Below, piece by piece: positions 37,107 through 48,046 of a DNA stretch of 64,000 nt. How positions within the stretch are numbered: position 1 is the stretch's first letter; every line of letters starts with the position of its first letter. The stretch spans positions 74,671,129 through 74,735,128 of the forward strand of contig NC_054702.1 in assembly GCF_016097555.1 (NCBI RefSeq). The letters are read 5' to 3'. The notes under the pieces are model-generated. The model was not told the origin of the DNA and did no database searches. It saw only the letters and a list, made by a program, of their open reading frames with translations. The translations under genes and the position numbers were made by a program. The stretch comes from Gigantopelta aegis (lineage: Eukaryota > Mollusca > Gastropoda > Neomphalida > Peltospiridae).

Positions 37107-39383
37107 CCCCACACTCACAGATAGTTTTAAAACCGGATCGACGCTAATGATATTGTTACAGATTTAAAGGGACTATCGTTAGTTTTCAACCCTGGCAAGA
37201 CTTCCGTTTGTTCCCCCAACAAAATAACATGTTTTAAAATATAAAATATTATATAGATGAATACATATTGAATGACCTTTGCCAGAATTATTTAAAATTT
37301 CGTTGGTCGTTGGAAGAAATGATAAATTCGTACGTTCGAAATTATTTCAGGAAAACCCCCTGGTTATTGGAATACTACCAAACATTACATTGGTTTGAAA
37401 GATATTCATATTCTAAGCAAGACAATGTAAATAAATTGTCAAATTAATAATGTAAAATATTTTATTTACAGAAAACTTTTTAAAATGGCTGCAAACTCCT
37501 GATGGTCCATATAAAGGCAAACCAGATTATAGGTATATGTCGATTTAAATTTCTTGCAGTAAAATAAAAGGGGATATTAACAACACCACTACTACCAACA
37601 AATAACAAAACAAAGCAACAACATCTAAAATAACAATAACAATAACAACAACAACAACATCATTTGGAATGGAGGGTCGATGGGTGGTACTTCTGAGAGC
37701 ACTCAAAATACAAAGAATAATATTTTACATGTATAAAATGTCGCTGCACTGTCTAACATTGGCAAAGTTCTAACTTTGTACTCTGTCATGTACGGACCCT
37801 ATTTAGTATCTCCCTGTGGAGGCTCCGATAAATATTAATAATAGTTTAATTTTGAGAAAAGCTCCTAACCAACCGCAAAAAACTAAACTAATAATAATAA
37901 TAATAATAACTCCCAAACCATACCCCCAGTAAAAAATAAAACGACAACCCAACAACAAAAAACGCAACAAAACACGTGCAATGTTTTGTAGGTTTCGCAA
38001 CCGTCTATTAAATAAGGAATTAAATTGTTTTGTCATATTGAATTTGTATATGTGTATGTGTGTGAATTATATTATTTTATTATTTCTCAGTTATCAATTT
38101 TATTACTGTTCTGTTACTGTGCGTATTAACACTTCTTTAAGATGAGCTTCAACAGGCAATAATGGCAATCGATCCCATTCTAACCGATTTCCCCTCTCTG
38201 TTAAAGATTTCCAATATGTTTTTCAATCTTGCGAGGTACAAAACCTTTACAGTTCGTCATTCCAGCCCATTCTCGGCGGCGACTTTGTGCATTCAGGTAT
38301 GTATCACATATTTCTTTCATAGTCTGTACTAGCTCATTAACTTTCTCCAAAAAGACATTTCTCAACTGTAATACGAACCCTCACTATAACAAAAAATATT
38401 TCAGTTAATAATACCGAAGCAAAAGTACATGCATGTCTGTCACACATAAAGGATCCATAGACAAGTGTTGTAAGTAATAATATATCTGTAGTGCTTTCAG
38501 TGTAATATTTCCTAGCCGCGACTCTGGAGAATAAATCATACTGTAGCATTTGTTAAGAAAACAAATATATTATGCACAGAAGAAGTCAAATATTTGATCT
38601 GGATTCCGATTTATTGTGTGTCTGAGGACAGTAATATGTTTCGGTCGCTGAGTCTGAAAGTTCGAGTTACTTGGACTTGCACTTGCGTCTAGCATCAGTT
38701 TTAACATTTTCACGGTGCTTTCTAAAGTATTTTTTTAATGGATGGCGACTTCTATTACTAACAAAACAACAACAAGAAAGAAAGAGAGAGAAAGAAAACC
38801 ATACCCGTTCAGATAGCTGTGGGTATCAGGTGGAAGGTAGAAAGGTAGATTTCTAGTATTTGTATCGTTACAAAAGGCGGGGGACAGAAGCAATCAGTCA
38901 CTGTATGTAGTGCTCATTTAAAGTACGAACTAGGATGGGTTCTCTTACTAATATTACATGCATTAAAAGTGTTTAGTACCTGCTGAGGTTATTGCGTTTC
39001 GGAATACTTAACCAGTAAGCTACAGTACAAGGCGTTTTTTGTTTCATTGTTAAAACGCGCATGGCAGAAATGATAGTACAGTGGAATCTTCTACGGACAA
39101 AAGAACTCGGAAAGAGTTGAGTGACAACAGCCATGGACATGTATAAAATATAACAGTTCGAATTACAGAAGATTACAGAACACGAACGGACAGAACGGAG
39201 CATGAGTATTATTATTTACGTGATAATGGATGTGGTGTATAAATCAAACAAGTGGAATGATTTTTACTTACCGGTATTATTCAACCTATGGCAGTGTGAC
39301 ATAGCGATGGGCATATGAAAACGTTTTAAAAACTGAATAACAAAGACACGACCAAACGGTTAGCATAATCAATGGACAAGGCA
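37107..39383. other. Non-coding stretch with simple repeats
   Basis: Contains a possible hAT-type end (TTTTCAACCCTGGC near 37176), an AAC/AAT-rich zone at 37620-37665 and 37888-37910, and an unsupported exon-like segment at 38141-38296. Nothing else recognised. Confidence 0.45.
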
Positions 39384-40050
39384 GAGAAGGAAGACATGTT
39401 TTATTTAACGACGAACTCAACAGAAAGAAAGAAAGAAAGAAATGTTTTATTTAACGACGTACTCAACACATTTTATTTACGGTTATATGGCGTCAAACAT
39501 ATGGTTAAGGACCACACATATTTTGAGAGGAAACCTGCTGTCGCCACTACATGAGCTACTCTTTCCGATTAGCAGCAAGGGATCTTTCATTTGCGCTTCC
39601 CACAGGCAGGATAACACAAACCATGGCCTTTGTTGAACCAGTTATGGATCACTGGTCTGTGCAAGTCGTTTACACCTACCCATTGAGCCTTGCGGAGCAC
39701 TCACTCAAGGTTTGGAGTTGGTATCTGGGTTAAAAATCCCATGCCTCAAATGGGATCCGAACCCAGTACCTACCAGCCTGTAGACCGATGGCCTAACCAT
39801 GACGCCACGGACGCCGGTAAGAACTCAACAGATGTTTAATTACGACATGGTTAAGGACCTCACAAAAAATATGAGGAAAAACGTGCAGCCGTCACGCAAT
39901 GGGCTACTCCTAACGATTGGCAGCAAGGCATCTTTTATAGGCATTATTACACAAATATGATAGTACATACCACGGCCTTTCTTTTACCAGTTGTGAAAAA
40001 TTGGCTAGAACGAGAAACAGCTCAATGGGCTAGATCGGCCGCGTATCAGG
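39384..40050 (-). mobile_element. Older H1-T1 SINE split by a younger SINE
   Basis: The tail ATGTTTTATTTAACGACGAA is at 39398-39417. The rest of the element (GACATGGTTAAGGACCTCAC, GGCAGCAAGGCATCTTTTAT, ending with GAAACAGCTCAATGGGC) resumes at 39832. The interruption is the H2 SINE at 39424-39820. The older copy is markedly more diverged than the insert. Confidence 0.8.
39424..39820 (-). mobile_element. SINE H2-T1 nested in an older SINE, 11-bp target duplication
   Basis: Flanked by GAACTCAACAG at 39413-39423 and 39821-39831. Full length with an AAAG-repeat tail at the left and an H2 head at the right. Confidence 0.93.
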
Positions 40051-40171
40051 TGATATTACAGTGTTACATGACATAGTACAAAGTAAGCTTTGACAAGGTC
40101 GTCACTACTCACATGCATCACTATCATATGTTCGTCTGAAGAACGACTGCTACAGTAATCTGTCTAGTGTT

Positions 40172-40480
40172 GGGCGGGATGTAGCCCAGTGTTAAAGCGC
40201 TCGCTAGATGCGCGGTCGGTTTCGGATCGATCCCCGTCGGTAGGCACATTGGTCTATTTCCCGTTCCAGCCAGTGCACTAAGACTGGTATATCAAAGACC
40301 GTGGTATGTGCCATCCTGTCTGTGGGATAGTGCATATAAAAGATCCCTTGCTACTAATGGAACAATGTATCGGGTTCCTCTCGAAGACTATATGTCAAAA
40401 TTACCAAATGTTTGACATCCAATAGCCGATGATTAATAAATCAATGTGTTCTAGTGGTGTCGTTAAACAAAACAAACTAC
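40172..40480 (+). mobile_element. SINE H1-T2
   Basis: Head GGGCGGGATGTAGCCCAGTG with B-box-like GGATCGATCCC. The tail is T2 (GTTTGACATCCAATAGCCGA, GTGGTGTCGTTAAACAAAAC). An imperfect duplication of about 45 bp (CTGCTACAGTAATCTGTC core) flanks it on both sides, longer than a normal target duplication. Confidence 0.9.
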
Positions 40481-40608
40481 CATATGTTTTTCTATAAGGA
40501 CTGCTACAGTAATCTGTCGAGTGTTCGTCTATATGAGGACTGTCATTCCACAGGACGATTATATTCTTCGTACTACATTGAACTAATTTTATTTATAACT
40601 TTATTGTA

Positions 40609-41016
40609 AAAGAAAAGTAAAGTGTGTTTTATTTAACGACGCAACTAGAGCACATTGATTTTTTTTATCTTATCATCGGCTATTGGACGTCAAACATATG
40701 GTCATTCTGACACTGGGTTTTTTTAGAGGAAACCCGCTGTCGCCACATAGGCTACTCTTTTACAACAGACAGCAAGGGATCTTTTATTTGCGCTTCCCAC
40801 AGGCAGGATAGCACAAACCATATAATTTGTTGAACCAGTTATGGATCACTGGTCGGTGCAAGTGGTTTACACCTACCCATTTAGCTTTGCGGAGCACTCA
40901 CTCAGGGTTTGGAGTCGGTATCTGGATTAAAAATCCCATGCCTCGACTGGGATCCGAACCCAGTACTTACAAGCCTGTAGACCGATAGCCTAACCACGAC
41001 GCCACCGAGGCCGGTG
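40609..41016 (-). mobile_element. Hybrid SINE: H2 head, T2-like tail, 12-bp target duplication
   Basis: Flanked by AACTTTATTGTA at 40597-40608 and 41017-41028. The tail side (CAACTAGAGCACATTGATT, CGGCTATTGGACGTCAAACA) is of T2 type; the body and head (GGTGCAAGTGGTTTACACCT, H2 tRNA) belong to the H2 series. Confidence 0.88.
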
Positions 41017-41107
41017 AACTTTATTGTATACTGAGAGAACACATTAAGGGAACACTTGGTATTGCAAACTAAATTTCAGTTTCTGTTAGCGTCGTAATGT
41101 CTATGTA

Positions 41108-41178
41108 AGAAAGGGGTGTTTTATTTAACGACGCACGAGTTTAACACATTATAAGTAAAGTTATGTGACGTTGGATAA
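41108..41178 (-). mobile_element. SINE tail fragment
   Basis: GTGTTTTATTTAACGACGCA followed by ACACATTATAAGTAAAGTTATG, a decayed T1 tail. Confidence 0.6.
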
Positions 41179-41311
41179 TGTGTGTATAAACAAAGCACAA
41201 AGATGAAACAGGGGTCTGAATGCGAGTAATGTGAGATTGAATGTCAGAAACACGGTTAACTTCCTCACAATATGGACGAGAGATTTAGTTGCAGTCACCC
41301 TTTCCTGATAC

Positions 41312-41642
41312 AAGAGGCGAGACGAGACGTAGCCCAGTAGCAAAGCGCTTGCTGGATGCGCGGTCGGCTTGGGATCGATCCCTGTCAGTGGGCCCATTGG
41401 ATTATTTCTCGCCCCAGCCAGCGCACCACGACGGGTATATCAAAGGCCGTGGTATGTGCTCTCCTGTCTATGGGATGGTGCATATAAATTATCTCTTGCT
41501 GCTAAACGAAAAGAGTAGCCCATGAAGTGGCGACAGCGGGTTTCCTCCCTCAATATCTGTGTGGTCTTTAACCATATGTCTGACGCCATATAACCGTAAT
41601 TAAAATGTGTTGAGTGCGTCGTTAAAATAAAAATATTTCCTT
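41312..41642 (+). mobile_element. SINE H1-T1 with 13-bp target duplication
   Basis: Flanked by CCTTTCCTGATAC at 41299-41311 and 41643-41655. Head GACGTAGCCCAGTAGCAAAG with B-box-like GGGATCGATCCC; T1 tail. Confidence 0.93.
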
Positions 41643-42280
41643 CCTTTCCTGATACTGTTGGTGTAATCTCTTATTTCATTTCATCAGTATAGCTTGAGAA
41701 ACTTATGGTTTAAGAAGACATGTATACAGTTAAAACATGCAAAAACAAAACAAAACCCCAAACAACAACAACAACAACTGATTCGATTAAAACATATACA
41801 CACGTTATTGTTAGCTATTAATTTAATCATTTAAATGTTTTGTTCTATTTTCAGAACGGTTTTATGACTCTATATTTAGAGAGAACGTTACAGCTGTGTG
41901 TCCGTGTACTTCGCATGTCGTCTCCTGGAGAACTTTGTTCTTAATTGTTTGTAGCCGTGGATCGCCAACATGCAGGGAGAAACACGACTTGCCTACACAT
42001 CGAATACGTTGTGGGATATCGACTGTTAGATAACATTGTGCTGTGCAGGTTGCTCAATGTTAGGAGCTTTTTATCACGCGCTGGGCACATTTTATCTTAA
42101 ACGGAAAACATTCCGATAATGCATTCACCAAACGATAAAATATACATGACGTTTACAGAGAATTCTGAAGCAAGATCTTACTGTGTGTTTGTTTATAATA
42201 CATGTACAATTAATTGAAATTATAAGTGTTACTTGTAATATAAAGACCACATCTTGTGAAATATTTATAATCATATTTGA

Positions 42281-42385
42281 ATGGAACGAAAGAAGAAAGT
42301 TGGTCATTATATGTTGGGACCTACAATAGGAGAAGGAAAATACTCTACAGTTCGACAAGGGACCCACACTCTTTCTGGAGAAAAG
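42281..42385 (+). CDS. First coding exon of a SNF1/AMPK-related (HUNK-like) protein kinase
   Basis: 35 codons from ATG 42281 to the donor AAAAG/GTACGC, phase 0. An in-frame TGA lies immediately before the ATG, fixing the start. The sequence opens MERKKKVGHYMLGPTIGEGK and contains the glycine-rich ATP loop GEGKYSTV, then a GTHTLSGEK strand; the catalytic VAxK lysine must be in the next exon. The spacing and the VGxY-GxxxGEGxxxxVRxGxHxLxGEK pattern resemble HUNK and relatives of the CAMK-like group. A possible 5' UTR exon begins after the acceptor at 41853-41854. No downstream exon was recognised in this window, so either intron 1 exceeds 21 kb or the exon was missed. The exact subfamily is uncertain. 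Confidence 0.75.
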
Positions 42386-42500
42386 GTACGCTTCTTTTAT
42401 TTCTATTAGACATATATAATGATTGATAAAGTAAAGAAAGTGTTTACACGATTGCATATGCAGGTAGTGTTTCTTAAAAAAAAATTTTTTTTTAGGTATA

Positions 42501-42503
<3 letters not shown>

Positions 42504-42579
<76 letters not shown>
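42504..42579. repeat. (AG)n microsatellite
   Basis: A near-perfect dinucleotide tract of about 76 bp, 118 bp past the kinase exon donor. Confidence 0.95.
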
Positions 42580-42580
<1 letters not shown>

Positions 42581-43082
42581 CTTGTAAATTGATCCATAAA
42601 CGTTTAGTTATATTTTTATGACTGATATACAGACACTGATGTAGGTGGGTGCCACAGGAGCTATGCCTCACCTCCAATTACAACGCCTCTGTTTTTCTCC
42701 CACAACCTTCTGTATTTGCCTGTCTCCCCACAACACGACTAGTATAAAATCTTGGCTACGCCAAAAGTACGAAAGGCGGTTTAACATGTTTACTAGTCAT
42801 AACAGTCACTATATCATGACGTCCTGCAGATATTAATGTCTTACATCTATCATATCAAATATCGTGCCATGTGCTATCCTGCCAATGCGAATTATTACAG
42901 GTATATTAAAACAACCGTTGCTATTAATTGTGAATTAGAGTATCTTGTATGGTTACATCGGGTTTCCAATCTCACGTTAGTCTGTTTTCTGCTATTATTG
43001 GCGTGTATAACATGCACTTGCTTTGTCAGCCTAGGATAAGGTGGTCGAATCTTGGTTAGATATAAGTATGTAGATGTCTTAA

Positions 43083-43155
43083 TCATTATTATCATCATCA
43101 TCACCACCACCACCACCAACTCAACCACCACTACTACCACCACCACCACCATTAT
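43083..43155. repeat. ATC/ACC trinucleotide tract
   Basis: Imperfect (ATC)n then (CAC)n. It produces valine-rich and glycine-rich phantom frames on the minus strand. Confidence 0.85.
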
Positions 43156-43464
43156 CACCAACAGTTTTAGCTTTTCCCTCATATATATTCTCGCATATAG
43201 CGGTAGTTTTCAATGACGTTTTCTGGTCAAATTGATTTTTAAGTGCAAGTAAATTTCTTATTGACTTTAGCTCAGTGTAATCGCACTCTAACCTGACATT
43301 TAATCCCAGTAGACGCCCATAAATCCTTCTTGTCAAGAGTGCTTCATATATCATCCCCGTTCAAAGAGGGTAGTGTTCAATCTTTTATTGTCACCGAGAA
43401 GCCATTTTTGTTTGCCAAACTGTAGATCGAATCTGAAACAGTGAAACCCGCATTACAGGAAAAT

Positions 43465-43715
43465 ACGGGGCGGGACGTAGACCAGTACCAAATCGCTCGC
43501 TTGATGCGAGGTCGGTTTAGGATCGAACCCCGTCGGTGGATCCATTGAACTATTTTTCGATCTAGCCTGTGCACCACGACTGGTTATTAAAGGTCATGGT
43601 GTGTGGTAGTCTGTCTGTAGAACAGTGCATATAAAATACCCTTGCTATTAATGGAAACATGTAGTGGGTTTCCTTTCTAAGACTATATAAGAATAGCTGA
43701 TGGTTAATAAAGTGT
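43465..43715 (+). mobile_element. SINE H1-T2, decayed
   Basis: Head GGGGCGGGACGTAGACCAGT, B-box-like GGATCGAACCCC, body CTGTGCACCACGACTGGTTA, and a shortened T2 tail. Confidence 0.8.
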
Positions 43716-43729
43716 GAAAGTTGCGGGGG

Positions 43730-43855
43730 CGGGGTGGAGGTGGGTAGCTCAGTTCTAAAGCGCTCGCTTGACGTGCGATGAGAAAATGATTGATCGCCTT
43801 CGGTGGATTTGGACCCCCACCCCCACCCCCTGCATATAAAAGATCTCTAGACACG
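43730..43855 (+). mobile_element. SINE head fragment
   Basis: GTGGGTAGCTCAGTTCTAAA head, then a deletion joining directly to TGCATATAAAAGATCTC of the body through a C-rich stretch. Confidence 0.6.
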
Positions 43856-43977
43856 GGTAAGGAAATTTTTGGTGCTTGATTATTACTTGTTTGAGCATTT
43901 GCTTTCAAAGAGGATCGATCTCTTCATGGAATTATAATCAGCTGACCTAAATAAAACGAAGTCATCATTCTTTTAAA

Positions 43978-44365
43978 CCGGCCTCGGTGGCGTCGTGGCA
44001 GGCCATCGGTCTACAGGCTGGTAGGTACTGGGTTCGGATCCCAGTCGAGGCATGGGATTTTTAATCCAGATACCGACTCCAAACCCTGAGTGAGTGCTTC
44101 GCAAGGCTCAATGGGTAGGTGTAAACCACTTGCACCGACCAGTGATCCATAACTGGTTCAACAAAGGCCATGGTTTGTGCTATCCTGCCTGTGGGAAGCG
44201 CAAATAAAAGATTCTTTGCTGCCAATCGGAAGAGTAGCCCATGTAGTGGCGACAGCGGGTTTCCTCTCAAAATCTGTGTGGTCCTTAACCATATGTCTGA
44301 CGCCATATAACCGTAAATAAAATGTGTTGAGTGCGTCGTTAAATAAAACACTTCTTTCTTTCTTT
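43978..44365 (+). mobile_element. SINE H2-T1 with 12-bp target duplication
   Basis: Flanked by CATTCTTTTAAA at 43966-43977 and 44366-44377. Head CCGGCCTCGGTGGCGTCGTG with B box GGGTTCGGATCCC; tail GTCGTTAAATAAAACACTTC then a TTTC run. Nearly identical to the copy at 45990. Confidence 0.95.
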
Positions 44366-44736
44366 CATTCTTTTAAAGGTTTTTTTTTAGAAGCAAGTTT
44401 AATTGTAACTTCAGTAGAATAATAATACACTAACGTTTCTATTCTAGACTCAGAAATTAATCCCCTGGGCGTACCTTTTATGATATCAGCGCAGACCCAA
44501 TTAAGCACATTCTTTCTTCGGGTAACGAAAAGGGAAAAAAGAATTATTGTGTCGTTAAAAAAAGCTCCAATAATTATTCACAGCGTTTCTGAACAGTGAC
44601 GTAACACGTTATCATCTTTCTTTTATTTCAATTTCTATTTCAATTTAAGAACCGGACGAAATGTTGCTTGTTAAGTAGAGGTATGGAAAAATCAACCACA
44701 CCACACGTCCTAATAACCAGACAAGACTATATACTG

Positions 44737-45061
44737 GAGGTGGGATTTAGCTCACTCGGCTGAGTGCTCGCTTGAGGTGTTTGCTGCGCAGGATCGAACC
44801 ACCTCAGTGGATCCATTCAATCGATTGGGTTTTTCTCGTTTCAGCCAGTGCACCACAACTGGTAAAAGGCCGTGGCATGTGTTTTCCCCGTCTGTGGTAA
44901 AGTGCATATAACAGATCCCTTGCTGCATTATGAACAATGTAGAGGGTTTCCTCTTATGACTACGTGTCAGAATTACCAAAAGTTTGACATCCAATAGCCG
45001 ATGATTAATTAATCAATATGCTCTAGCGGTGTCGTTAAATAAAACAAACTTTAACTTTAAC
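44737..45061 (+). mobile_element. SINE H5-T2
   Basis: Head GGTGGGATTTAGCTCACTCG with GGATCGAACCACC as B-box-like sequence; complete body; T2 tail GTTTGACATCCAATAGCCGA and GTCGTTAAATAAAACAAAC. Confidence 0.9.
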
Positions 45062-45714
45062 TATACATTGAAAATTGTGGGCACTGTGGAACCTAGTGAC
45101 GAAATAACAATATTTAATGCTATTCTCATGTTATCAACTGTCACAACGGAGTTGGCAACTCGAAGGTTGCGTTGTAATTTCCTATACTCACGATTTATGA
45201 CGGTTGCGTCAGAGTAACAACTAATCGGTCGTACGAGAATCGAATTGTAAGAGCACTCATACTAGCAGCTGGACCGTCCTAGCAGTCGAGAGATCGGCGA
45301 GTTGGCCTCTCTGTCGTGATCGCTCGCTAAATTTATTTTTGCACGGAACGTTAGATGAATGTGATGTGATAGAAAACGATGGTACCAGTCAACCTGTTCG
45401 CGAGCGCTAGGCCTTCTGAACACTTCACTGTTTAATTGCTGTCTGTCTACGTTATTTTCAGAAACTACAGAAACCAAGTTTTAAATGTGGACTTCAAGAC
45501 AAAACCGTATTCCCATATCAAAATCGTATCTCTGCATAAGGCAAAGTCGAAAAGATATTAGGCAATTCACTTAGGCGTACAGGCTCCTATTTCTGTAGGA
45601 GGAAGGGGAGGCAGCTTTTTTTTAAAAACAAATAATATCATATTTAACTTTCACGTTCCGAAATATCGTTTATATTAATTTTCTCGCTTGGGATATTTTT
45701 TTGGGGGGGAGGGT

Positions 45715-45976
45715 GGGGTGGGAAGGACGCTTGCTAGAGGTGCTTTGGTGGCAGGATAGAACCTCCTCAGTGGACCCATCCTTTTATTCGTTTTTCATCC
45801 CAATCTTTGCCCAACAACTGGTATAGCAAAGGTAGTGGTATGTGCAGTCCTGTCCGAGGGAAAATGTATATAAAATAGATCCCTTGTAATAGAAAAACAT
45901 AGCGGGTTGCCCTAAGACTTTACCAAATGTCTGGCATCCAATAGGTGATATTTAATAAGTCAATGTGCTCCAACTT
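45715..45976 (+). mobile_element. Degenerate SINE H5-T2, 3' end interrupted
   Basis: GGCAGGATAGAACCTCCTCA head remnant, AACAACTGGTATAGCAAAGG body, and tail ending at CAATGTGCTCCAAC, where the H2 SINE at 45990 begins after its target duplication. Confidence 0.75.
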
Positions 45977-45989
45977 TTCTATTGATTTT

Positions 45990-46378
45990 CGGTGGCGTCG
46001 TGGTTAGGCCATCTATCTACAGACTGGTAGGTACTGGGTCCGGATCCCAGTCGAGGCATGGGATTTTTAATCCAGATACCGACCCCAAACCCTGAGTGAG
46101 TGCTCCGCAAGGCTCAATGGGTAGGTGTAAACCACTTGCACCGACCAGTGATCCATAACTGGTTCAACAAAGGCCATGGTTTGTGCTATCCTGCCTGTGG
46201 GAAGCGCAAATAAAAGATCCCTTGCTGCTAATCGGAAAGAGTAGCCCATGTAGTGGCGACAGCGGGTTTCCTCTCAAAATCTATGTGGTCCTTAACCATA
46301 TGTCTGACGCCATATAATCGTAAATAAAATGTGTTGAGTGCGTCGTTAAATAAAACATTTCTTTCTTTCTTTCTTTCG
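45990..46378 (+). mobile_element. SINE H2-T1, about 13-bp target duplication
   Basis: Flanked by TTCTATTGATTTT at 45977-45989 and TTCTGTTGATTTT at 46379-46391, one mismatch. The target lies at the tail of an older SINE. Confidence 0.9.
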
Positions 46379-46391
46379 TTCTGTTGATTTT

Positions 46392-47529
46392 AACCAGTAG
46401 TTAGAAATTAAAGAAACTAAAGAAATTTAAAAAAAATCATCCATACCTTGATCTATATGTAGAGATTCAGATCGAGACTGGCCTTGACATAAAAGGCATA
46501 TCTGTCAGCTTTCCCACAGGCAATTTTACTTTTATTTCGAGCAATATTCTTTGTGCTCCAGCTTTTGGCGTCTGTGTTTCGCAATCTCTGAGATACTTTA
46601 GAACATGCTCATCATATGCCGATTTTAAACGACATAGAGAAGTGGTATCATCAGGGTTAAAATATTCAAGGACTCTCGCAGCTTTCAAAACGTTTTATGT
46701 TAGACATTCTGAGCCCATTTCACGACATGACGCATTTCCGGACTAAAATGATGTATGATGCAATATTCTATTTTGAACTTGTACGTACCTTTTCAATTCG
46801 TATATATCATCTTTTAAAATAAAAAAAACAATGGGATTTAACGACTGTTGGCTGAACTCATGATGGGTGTCACTGGTGGAGTAGAATATGCTCACCTTTT
46901 ACGAACACTTGATATCGTCACTGCTATGAGAGGGATTCGTGGGTGCCTGTCATCACATATATATTCCATTCAGCTCTGTGTGCAAGGTTTGATTTATTAG
47001 ACAGGTCTTGGGAGTAGCAGTCCTCCTATAAACATTGTATTAAAAAAGGATGTAATGTCATGTTAAAGATCACCTGAGAGATTTATGGAAACAATCTCCA
47101 TTTCGCCAAAATACCCTTTCGACCAAGCCTTGCGCAGATATACACTTTCGATTACAGAAAACGGTTTTGTCACTGGAATTAAGTAATTGTGACTGAAAAT
47201 AAGCCCTTAGCATCCCTGGCAAGCATTTTAACTTGTGATAGCTACTCTGCACCTGAAAAAAACAACTACACAGACAATACCCTGGTAAATTTGATCTGCC
47301 TCAGTCATAAGAGGGAACCTATTCGCAACCTCTTGAACTTAAGTAAATATCTGTATGCCTCTCTCTATATCCTTTTTGTAAATAGTTTCAGTTTTGTTTG
47401 ACGTAAGAAGAAAAGTAAACGTGTTTTGGAATAACATAAAAATACTATTTGTGTGTCAAATTTAGATAACAATCGGCTCAGAAATAAATAACTTCTTGTC
47501 AATTCCATAGCATAAAAAGGCGTTCCCTG
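46392..47529. other. Non-coding stretch, nothing recognised
   Basis: A 73-codon minus-strand frame at 46467-46688 has ordinary amino-acid composition but no motif I recognise and no splice support. The remainder shows no homology to the receptor pseudogene that follows. Confidence 0.4.
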
Positions 47530-48035
47530 TATATATAGGTGAAATTCAGTAAGCCAGCTGGGAAACAGTACTGACGAATAAAACCTGGCTTATTCCAGAA
47601 ACCGTTGCAAGGTTTAATAAAACTATTCCCACGACGGCAACCATACTCCAGACAATACTGAAATGGGAAGCGGACTACGTAGAATCTCTCCATGGACAGA
47701 AGTGACAGAAACACTGCAATGTATTATCTACGACTACAGATTATCCCATGAACACGATGGTCAAGAAGGATCCCCTGGACTGGACTGTTCGTTCGTATTA
47801 TTTCGAGGGCATGTAGATGGTCACAGTCAAAATATCACTAACGGCCAATGCTGATCATCATGTTACTTGGGTATCGAAAAGTCTTGACTTGGCGGAAGAC
47901 AGTAATTGTTCGAACATTGCCTCCTGTATCAATGAAAATAATGATTTTAGAGCTCATTACTACAGTACTATTACTTGTGTAGTCCTCTCGTGAAGTTGGA
48001 CACTGATCACGTAATTGACAAAACACATTAAAAAC
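47530..48035 (-). pseudogene. GPCR pseudogene A, tandem copy of the receptor at 48047-48997
   Basis: On the minus strand it preserves, in order, TM1-like text (VVMSSKIIIFI, TGGN), FRYPSNMMI before TM2, an AVSDILTVTIYMP TM2, then MFLSLLSMERFYVVRFPFQY at the TM3 end and WSMVAVVGIVLLN of TM4. These pieces lie in different frames with stops between TM2 and TM3, and nothing after TM4 is left. It sits directly downstream of the intact gene, so a tandem duplication is the simplest origin. Confidence 0.85.
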
Positions 48036-48046
48036 AAACAAATCCT

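Noticed and set aside
36830..37167. Histidine/serine-rich repeated protein frames
   Set aside because: They overlie a 25-bp minisatellite whose period is not a multiple of three, and the frame drifts between units.
42406..42677. Leucine/serine alternating frames
   Set aside because: Translation of the AG microsatellite in the kinase intron.
43121..43354. 77-codon minus-strand frame
   Set aside because: Ends in a glycine tract from the ACC repeat, has no recognised motif, and lacks splice support.
46467..46688. 73-codon minus-strand frame with ordinary composition
   Set aside because: No recognisable motif, splice signal or neighbouring homologous piece, so not listed as a gene.
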